The translations under genes and the position numbers were made by a program. This document shows positions 58,013 through 64,000 of a stretch of DNA of 64,000 nucleotides, piece by piece. The notes under the pieces are model-generated. The model did not search any database. It worked only from the letters and a program-made list of their open reading frames with translations, and was not told the origin of the DNA. Where the stretch lies: assembly GCF_001442805.1 (NCBI RefSeq), contig NZ_CP011131.1, forward strand, positions 5,022,001 through 5,086,000, written 5' to 3'. Within the stretch, counting starts at the first letter, position 1, and every line of letters begins with the position of its first letter. The stretch is from Lysobacter gummosus. GTDB lineage: Bacteria > Pseudomonadota > Gammaproteobacteria > Xanthomonadales > Xanthomonadaceae.

Positions 58013-59537
58013 CGGGATCGACCTTGCTCATGACGAAGGTAGCGGCCTGATCCGAGGCGGCGAAGTCGATCCAGGCCGGCGTATCGACTTCCTCGGCGTC
58101 CCAATCGACCCGCAGGCGCGGGCCGACCCGGACGATGGTACCCGTCAGCAACGGCGACTTGCGCGAAGCGAACCGCACCGATTGGCCGCGCGCGCACACG
58201 CTGACCTCGCCGAACCACGGGTCGCGATACACGCCCAGTCGCGGGCGCAGTTCGGCCGGCGTTGCGTCCTTGCTCCGCGGGGTGTCGGGCGCGCGCCCCG
58301 CGCCCGGCGCCTGCGCCTCGGCGGCGAGCGCATCGGCATACCACGCCACCCCGCGCTCGCGGTCGCGCTCGGGTTGCGCCGCGGTGAATTGCCGGGTCAG
58401 CATCTGATCGAACACGCTGCGCGCGTCGCCGGCATCGCCGTTGATCAACACCACGAAGCCGCTGCGGCGGTCGGGCAACAACGTGACCAGCGAGTACATG
58501 CCCATCAGCGTGCCGGTGTGCGAGACCTTGAACGCGCCGTCGGCGTCGGTCAGCCGCCAGCCGTAGCCATAGGCGGCGAAATGGGTGTTGGCCCAATCGC
58601 GTTGCCGCGGCGAGACGTTCATCGGCATCTGCGCGCGCCACAACGCCTCGCGCTGCTCGCGCGACAGCCACGGCTTGCCGTCGGCGCCGCGGCGGTCGGG
58701 CGTCAGCCAGGCGCGCAACCAGGTGGTCATGTCGTTGAGGCTGCAACGCACGCCGCCGGCCGGGTCCATGGTGCTGGCGGCGATCCGCGCTTCGTCCTGC
58801 CGCACCGGCAGGTAACGGCCGTCGCGGCGCGCGTGCGGCTGGGCGACGTCGCCGACCCCGTCGCGGTCCCAGGCGCCGATCTGGCAGCGCGACAAGCCCA
58901 GCGGCGCGAACACTTCGCGCTTGAGCACGTCCTCGTAAGGCGCGCCGCCGACTTTGGCCGCCACTTCGCCGGCGACGATGTACAGCAGGTTGTCGTAGTC
59001 GTAACGCGAACGGAAGCTGTGCACGGGCTTGAGATAACGCAGCCCGTGCAGGATGTCGGCGCGGGTGAACGTGTTCGGTTCCGGCCACAGCATCAGGTCG
59101 CCGGCGCCGGCGCGCAGGCCGCTGTTGTGGATCAGCAGATCGCGCACCTGCATCTGCCGCGTGACCCAGTCGTCGTGCATGCGAAAGTCCGGCAGGTACT
59201 TCGTCACCGGGTCGTCCCAGCGCAGCTTGCCGGCATCGACCAGTCGCGCCAACGCGGCGGTGGTCATGGATTTGCTGTTGGAGGCGATCTTGAACAGGCT
59301 GTCGGCGCCGATCTTGCGGCCTGAGCCTGCGATCAGCTCGCCTTCGGTACGTCGATACACCACCTCGCCGTTCTCGACCACGCCGACCGCGAAACCCGGC
59401 AAGCGATAACGCGCCTGCACTTCATCGACGATCCGGTCCAGCGCCGCCGTGCGCGATTGCTGCGCGCCTGCATTGCCGATCGCCGCGAAGGCGGCGAAAA
59501 AAAGCAGGGCCGGCCACCGCGGAGAGTCGTGTCGCAT
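57951..59537 (-). CDS. Secreted serine hydrolase (beta-lactamase/DD-peptidase family) with C-terminal domain
   Basis: 528 residues. The signal peptide ends GNAGAQ (about 25). The catalytic Ser-x-x-Lys appears as SNSK within FKIASNSKSMTTAALARLV. The Tyr motif is RYDYDNLLY (Tyr-Asp-Asn) and the third motif is HTGTLMGMYS. A C-terminal domain of about 100 residues (LRPRLGVYRDPWFGEVSVC...) resembles the DUF3471-type beta domain seen in peptidase-like homologues. Likely acts in the periplasm on D-amino-acid peptides or esters. It overlaps the VanX-like gene and lies 78 bases after the TonB receptor stop. Confidence 0.9.
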   Translation of the reverse strand: MRHDSPRWPALLFFAAFAAIGNAGAQQSRTAALDRIVDEVQARYRLPGFAVGVVENGEVVYRRTEGELIAGSGRKIGADSLFKIASNSKSMTTAALARLVDAGKLRWDDPVTKYLPDFRMHDDWVTRQMQVRDLLIHNSGLRAGAGDLMLWPEPNTFTRADILHGLRYLKPVHSFRSRYDYDNLLYIVAGEVAAKVGGAPYEDVLKREVFAPLGLSRCQIGAWDRDGVGDVAQPHARRDGRYLPVRQDEARIAASTMDPAGGVRCSLNDMTTWLRAWLTPDRRGADGKPWLSREQREALWRAQMPMNVSPRQRDWANTHFAAYGYGWRLTDADGAFKVSHTGTLMGMYSLVTLLPDRRSGFVVLINGDAGDARSVFDQMLTRQFTAAQPERDRERGVAWYADALAAEAQAPGAGRAPDTPRSKDATPAELRPRLGVYRDPWFGEVSVCARGQSVRFASRKSPLLTGTIVRVGPRLRVDWDAEEVDTPAWIDFAASDQAATFVMSKVDPDADFSYDFEDLAFARVGDCG

Positions 59538-59615
59538 CGGTGGAAAGCCCTGTCGAGGTAGAGAAAGGGCGGCCCGTGTCGTCGGGCCGCCAAGGGGTCG
59601 AGGGAAACGTCGCGG

Positions 59616-62588
59616 TCAGAAATCCACGGACACGGTCAGCTGGGCGTAGCGCGGGGTCTGGTAGCCGGTGCCGTAGCCGTAGAACTCGTTGACCACGCCG
59701 ATGCCGGTTTCGTATTCGTCGTCCACTTCCATCTTGCGCTGCTGATTGAGCAGGTTGTAGACCGCGAGCTTGACCCGCAGGTCGGCGCCGGTGAACTTGT
59801 GCTGATAGGTCACGCTGGCGCCGATGTCGAAGATCCACGGCAGGCGCCCGCCCGAACCGCGACGGCGCAGTTCGTACACGCGCTGCGACGGCTCGCCGGT
59901 GCAGTTGGCCACGCAGGTGTAGAAGCTGTGGTAGTTGGTGCTGTCGAACGGGTTGCCCTTGCCGAAGGCGTTGACCGGGCGGCCCGACTGCGCGTTCAAG
60001 GTCGCGCCGACCGACCAACTGTCGTTGAAGGCATACGCGCCACGCAGCTTGATCTGATGGCGGCGGTCGTTCGGCAGCGGGCCGTAGCCGTTGAAGTTGA
60101 CGAACGGATCGTCGAAGGACTCGGTGCGGCCGGTGTTGTCGAAGCCGAAGTCGGAATTCGACGGGCCCTCGGCGTTGCCCTCGCTCTTGGACCAGGTGTA
60201 CGAAGCGTTGAACGCCCACTTGTCGTCCCAGGCGCGGTCGAGCATGAATTCCAGGGCGCGATAAGTACGCTTGGGCTTCACCCAGCCGCGCTCGCCGACG
60301 TAGTTGCCGTCGTCGTCGTACATCGCCCAGCCGGCGCGCGAGGTGTCGATGTTGACGTAGGCGTCGTTGACGCCGTCGCAGTTGGTGTCGGTGTACAGCT
60401 TGACGTTCTTGCCCGGGTTGGCCATCACATAGCCGATCTCGCCCGGCGTTCCGCCGCACAGGATGCCGTTGGAGGTGATGTTCATGTCGTCGATGGCGTT
60501 GTGCAGGCGGCGGTAGATGCCGCGCACGCCCCACGACCAGGTCTCGTCGATCATGCTCTGGAAGCCCAGGATGGCCTCGTCCTGGTACACCGGATCGATG
60601 TCGGCATCGACTTCGCTGCGCAGATCGCCGACGCTGCCGTCGCCCTGGCTGTTGTCCACCGGGCCGATCTGCGGCCCCAGGATCGGACGCATATAGGTCT
60701 GGCCGTTGTAGACGAACGGCTCCAGGCCGTTGAACACGTAGTAGGTGCGCTCATCGAGGAAGGCGCCGGCCTGCTTGACGTTGATCTGGTTCACGATCGG
60801 CAGGAAATAGCGGCCGATGTTGCCGAAGATCTTCGAACGCCCGTCGCCGCGGAAATCCCACGAGAAGCCCAGGCGAGGCGCGACCATGTCGTCGATCTTG
60901 ATATACGTGTTGCCCTCGCCGTTCTTGTTGTTGAAGCCTTCCACGCGCACACCGGCGTTGAGCATGAAGTCCGGGGTGATCTGCCAGTTGTCTTCGATGT
61001 AGTAGGCCGAGTTGATCGACTCGAAGCTGCCGCTGACTTCCTGCTGGCGCGCGCGCACGTAGGCGTTGACGCCGGCCGGCACGATGCCGCCGTTCTCCAG
61101 TTGCGAGCCGGGGACGGTCGGATAGATCTGGTAGAACTTGCGCGACGGGCCCGGATAGAAGCTCTCGTTGTCGGAAGTGTTGACCTCGCGGTCCAGGCCG
61201 AAGCGCAGCAAGTGGTTGCCCAGCTGCCATTCGAAGTCCAGGCGCGCGGCTTCGCGCTTGTCCAGGCCTTTTTCGATCTGCGCCGAGGACACGCAACCGA
61301 TCTGCGGCAGGCCGGCGACACGCCGGTCCTGGACCGCGTCGCAGGCGATGTCGTTGAGGCTGCTGTTGATGCGGTCGCGCTTGTTCTGGCCGTACAGGGC
61401 CTTCATCGAGAAGTTCTCGGTGAGGTAGCCGGTGTAGGTCAGCGCCCAGTTGGTGCCGCCGGCCTCGCTGAACTGCGTGTTGGTGCGATCGCCGCGGCGG
61501 CCGGCATCGAGGTCGTACTTGTAATTGTCGGTGGTGGTGTCGTTCTTGTCCGAGAAGGCCAGGAACTCCAGCAGGTGCTGGTCGTTGATCTGCCAGTCCA
61601 GCTTGGTACCCCAGAAGCCCTTGTCCGACTTGCCCTTGAAGAAGGTGCTGCCGCTGTCGTTGGTGCTTTCCGGACGGTAGTCGCGGAACTCGTACATCGC
61701 GTAGAAGAACAGCTTGTCCTTGACGATCGGGCCGGACGCGTAGACGTTGAGGTTGGTGCGGTCGTACTTGTCCTTGCTGGAGATACGGAACGGATCGCCG
61801 TTGCGGTCGTAGTGGTTCTTGCCGTCGGACTGCAGCGACGACGGCTCCCACACCAGTTCGGCGCCGTACTTGAATTCGTTCGTGCCCGACTGGGTCACCG
61901 CGTTGATCACACCGCCCGTGGTGCGGCCGAATTCCACCGAGTAGCCGCCGGTCTTGACCTGGAATTCCTTGAAGAACCCGAACGGCACCGAGGAGAAACC
62001 CACGCGCTTGTAGAAGTCGGTGACATTCAGGCCGTTGATGTAGACCGCGTTCTCCGACACCGACGAACCGCCGAACGAGGCGCCGCCGTACTGGCCCTGG
62101 ATCACGCCCGGCGCCAGCAAGGCCACCGATTGCGCGTCGCGCCCGACCGGCACGCGTTCCAGCTCGGCCTTGGTGACGTTGGTCGCCGACTCGGTCGAGC
62201 GCACGTCCACCGGGGTGATCACGCGCGAGCCGATCACCTGCACCGCGGCCAGATCGGTCGCGCCGCCGGCGCCGAGATTGACGTTGGCTTCGTTGCCCAG
62301 GCTGACCACGACATTGATCGGCGATCCGATCGCCGCGCCGTCCTTGCTGGCCTGCAATTGATAGGTGCCGATCGGCAGGAACGGGAAACGGTAGTTGCCG
62401 TTGGCGTCGGCTTTCACGGTGCGGGTGAAGCCGGTATCGGCGCTGCGCACCGTCACTTCGGCGCCGGCGGCCACCCGCCCGGCGAGCGAGCCGTCGGTAT
62501 TGGCCGCCAACGCCGGCATCACCATCGAAGCAAGGCAGATCCCCATCGCCATGCACAGTCCGGACTTACGCAAGGTCTTGCCTTTCAT
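59616..62588 (-). CDS. Oar-like TonB-dependent receptor with carboxypeptidase-regulatory-like domain
   Basis: 990 residues from MKGKTLRKSGLCMAMGICL; GGGGAGG lies nine bases before this ATG, while two earlier ATGs sit on top of it. A signal peptide ends PALAAN. A small immunoglobulin-like regulatory domain (SLAGRVAAGAEVTVRSADTGF, FPFLPIGTYQL) follows. Then the plug (ITPVDVRSTESATNVTKAELERVPVGRD, KEFQVKTGGYSVEFGRTTGGVINAVTQSG) and a long barrel ending YAQLTVSVDF. Such receptors take up peptides or oligosaccharides. The adjacent transglutaminase, serine hydrolases and VanX-like dipeptidase suggest peptide or muropeptide ligands (inference). Confidence 0.93.
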   Translation of the reverse strand: MKGKTLRKSGLCMAMGICLASMVMPALAANTDGSLAGRVAAGAEVTVRSADTGFTRTVKADANGNYRFPFLPIGTYQLQASKDGAAIGSPINVVVSLGNEANVNLGAGGATDLAAVQVIGSRVITPVDVRSTESATNVTKAELERVPVGRDAQSVALLAPGVIQGQYGGASFGGSSVSENAVYINGLNVTDFYKRVGFSSVPFGFFKEFQVKTGGYSVEFGRTTGGVINAVTQSGTNEFKYGAELVWEPSSLQSDGKNHYDRNGDPFRISSKDKYDRTNLNVYASGPIVKDKLFFYAMYEFRDYRPESTNDSGSTFFKGKSDKGFWGTKLDWQINDQHLLEFLAFSDKNDTTTDNYKYDLDAGRRGDRTNTQFSEAGGTNWALTYTGYLTENFSMKALYGQNKRDRINSSLNDIACDAVQDRRVAGLPQIGCVSSAQIEKGLDKREAARLDFEWQLGNHLLRFGLDREVNTSDNESFYPGPSRKFYQIYPTVPGSQLENGGIVPAGVNAYVRARQQEVSGSFESINSAYYIEDNWQITPDFMLNAGVRVEGFNNKNGEGNTYIKIDDMVAPRLGFSWDFRGDGRSKIFGNIGRYFLPIVNQINVKQAGAFLDERTYYVFNGLEPFVYNGQTYMRPILGPQIGPVDNSQGDGSVGDLRSEVDADIDPVYQDEAILGFQSMIDETWSWGVRGIYRRLHNAIDDMNITSNGILCGGTPGEIGYVMANPGKNVKLYTDTNCDGVNDAYVNIDTSRAGWAMYDDDGNYVGERGWVKPKRTYRALEFMLDRAWDDKWAFNASYTWSKSEGNAEGPSNSDFGFDNTGRTESFDDPFVNFNGYGPLPNDRRHQIKLRGAYAFNDSWSVGATLNAQSGRPVNAFGKGNPFDSTNYHSFYTCVANCTGEPSQRVYELRRRGSGGRLPWIFDIGASVTYQHKFTGADLRVKLAVYNLLNQQRKMEVDDEYETGIGVVNEFYGYGTGYQTPRYAQLTVSVDF

Positions 62589-62633
62589 GCCGCACATCCT
62601 CCCCAAAGTAGTGTTGAGCGGTGTCGCGCGCGC

Positions 62634-64000
62634 TTACTGCTTCGCCGCCTGCACCTGCGCGCTGTAGTGGTAGTCCCATTGGTCGAAGTAGAGATTTCCC
62701 CCTTCCCACTCGACCTCGCCCCGTTGCGAATCCACGGTCTCGGAGCGATCGAAACGCTTGGCCGGAACGAAGTCGCGGCCGTAGTCGTCGTTGTACGCGA
62801 CGCGATAAGCGTCCAGGCCGCTGAAATAGAAATCGGCCAGTTGCGGATCGGGCGAATCCAGCCGCCCGCTGGTGACATCGACCGGCATCCAGCCGTAGGG
62901 GGCCAGATACATCCAGGCCCAGTCGTGCATGTTGGTGTAGCCGTCGTCGCCGTATACCCAGCCCGACTGCCAGCGCGCCGGAATGCCGTTGAGGCGCAGC
63001 AGCGTCATCAACAACAAGGTCTGCTGGCCGCAGTCGGCGTGGCCGGCGTGCAGGGCGTAGTCGGAGATGTTCGTGATCGTCGAATACTCGCGCGCCCCGG
63101 CCCAGGGAATGCGGTCGACCGCGGCGTAGAGCTTCTTCGCGATGCGGTAGGGATTGGTTTCATCGCCCACTACCTCGCGCGAGAACTTGCGCAAGTCGTC
63201 GGTGTAGACGATGTGCGGCGGGCGTTCGCCCAGGTACGGCCGGGTTTCGCTGTTGGCCGGCGCGGCCACCACCTTGTCCGGATCGATCCTGCGGTACTGG
63301 CCGAACACGGTCAGCTCATAGCTAACTTCGAATTTGGTCGCCTGTCCGGCTTTCGCGTTCTGCTCGAAGTAGACCGTGCGCTGCATCGCCGATGCCGGCG
63401 CGATGCGGTGATTGGCCGGCGTGCTGGCGATGAAACGAATGGCTTCCTGCTGATGCGGCAGTTCGCGCGGATACGGCAGCCACGCGCGCAAGGTCTTGCC
63501 GGCCGGCACCGCGTCGGCGGCGACGGTCAGCGACTGGGTGATGCGCACGCGCCGCGGCGCGCCGTAGCCGCTCGCGAGGGCTGCGTCGCGCACTTGCGCG
63601 TGATGGGCGTTGAAGCGCTCCATCGGCCCTTGGCTCAGCGGCTTGGCGTCGGCGCGGCGGCGCTTGAGCGCGTCGGCGTCGAGCCGGAACAGGTTCGACG
63701 GCGCGCGCTGGAAATAGCGTTTGTCGCCGTCGATGGTCATCGATTCGAGCAGGCCGCGCCGGTCCCAGTCGTCGAACTCTTCCTCGCGCAGGTCCGGAAT
63801 CTGCGCGCGCAGCTTGGCCTGGGCCTGGGCGCGGTCGAGGGTGAAGTCCAAACGGATACGGCGCATGCGTTCGTTTTGGAATTGCAGGTCGCGGCGTTGG
63901 CTCTCGCTCAACTCCGGCTGCGCCAGGGCTTGCGCGATGCGCGCCTGCGCCTGCTTGAAATGGCCGCTGTCGATCATCGCCACGACCGCGGCCAAGTGTT
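62634..64000 (-). CDS. Transglutaminase-like (cysteine protease fold) protein, 5-prime end outside window
   Basis: At least 453 residues are visible and the N-terminus, where a signal peptide would be, lies beyond the right edge. An N-terminal helical part (QARIAQALAQPELSESQRRDLQFQNERMRR) is followed by a beta domain (VRITQSLTVAADAVPAGKTLRAWLPYPREL). The transglutaminase core has Cys in GHADCGQQTLLL, His in NMHDWAWMYL and Asp in PVDVTSGR, all three catalytic residues. These bacterial enzymes mostly cleave or cross-link peptides. It is 45 bases upstream of the Oar-like receptor and probably starts that operon or continues it. Confidence 0.88.
   Translation of the reverse strand, partial: HLAAVVAMIDSGHFKQAQARIAQALAQPELSESQRRDLQFQNERMRRIRLDFTLDRAQAQAKLRAQIPDLREEEFDDWDRRGLLESMTIDGDKRYFQRAPSNLFRLDADALKRRRADAKPLSQGPMERFNAHHAQVRDAALASGYGAPRRVRITQSLTVAADAVPAGKTLRAWLPYPRELPHQQEAIRFIASTPANHRIAPASAMQRTVYFEQNAKAGQATKFEVSYELTVFGQYRRIDPDKVVAAPANSETRPYLGERPPHIVYTDDLRKFSREVVGDETNPYRIAKKLYAAVDRIPWAGAREYSTITNISDYALHAGHADCGQQTLLLMTLLRLNGIPARWQSGWVYGDDGYTNMHDWAWMYLAPYGWMPVDVTSGRLDSPDPQLADFYFSGLDAYRVAYNDDYGRDFVPAKRFDRSETVDSQRGEVEWEGGNLYFDQWDYHYSAQVQAAKQ

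Overview
The window is a chromosomal segment of a high-GC gammaproteobacterium, most likely a Lysobacter (Xanthomonadaceae). This is inferred from the base composition, the gene content (S8 serine-protease autotransporter, many secreted hydrolases and TonB-dependent receptors, Xanthomonas-type OhrR with sensing cysteines at exactly positions 22 and 127) and the abundance of short hairpin repeats of the ATTCCCGC...GCGGGAAT type. I saw no rRNA, tRNA, CRISPR array, prophage or intact insertion sequence.

Layout. 1-1309 is a gene-free repeat patch. 1310-4148 holds a patatin-like lipase coupled to a WYL regulator, a secreted protein and a small membrane protein. 4258-9276 is a four-gene operon for a cytoplasm-facing molybdoenzyme of the SoeABC/DMSO-reductase family, with a small membrane-protein gene inserted between the catalytic and iron-sulfur subunits. 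hemC, an esterase/LytS-type kinase/LytTR regulator operon and a lipoprotein with a TonB C-terminal domain follow (10361-15295). 15620-22688 is a heavy-metal efflux locus: small His/Cys-containing secreted protein, czcCBA and a cation diffusion facilitator. 23042-28401 is a periplasmic isoquinoline-oxidoreductase-type molybdenum hydroxylase (2Fe-2S subunit, large subunit, dihaem cytochrome) with divergent XdhC-like and cofactor nucleotidyltransferase genes. 28882-34669 is a run of mostly single genes. 35047-40739 carries the serine-protease autotransporter and a NarL-type two-component pair.

The most notable system is at 42345-47279: a HlyD-type adaptor, a C39-peptidase/ABC exporter, a 56-residue precursor peptide with a textbook double-glycine leader, and one ATP-grasp ligase. 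The parts fit a graspetide (omega-ester/omega-amide RiPP) pathway. The ligase would join Thr or Lys side chains to Asp side chains of the TTHAT...DD...D core, the C39 domain would cut after Gly-Gly, and the exporter would secrete the product. The precursor gene is short enough to be missed by automatic annotation.

47453-53202 contains an LpxR-like outer-membrane protein, a DUF3224 protein and a siderophore-type TonB receptor coupled to a PepSY reductase-like membrane protein. 53464-53931 looks like the N-terminal remnant of a surface adhesin. 54404-55455 is the ohr/ohrR peroxide-resistance pair with matching candidate operators. The right end (56034-64000) is a minus-strand series of transglutaminase-like protein (cut by the window edge), Oar-like TonB receptor, two serine hydrolases of the beta-lactamase/DD-peptidase fold and a VanX-type D-Ala-D-Ala dipeptidase. 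Together these suggest uptake and breakdown of peptides or peptidoglycan fragments, fitting a bacteria-lysing lifestyle (inference).
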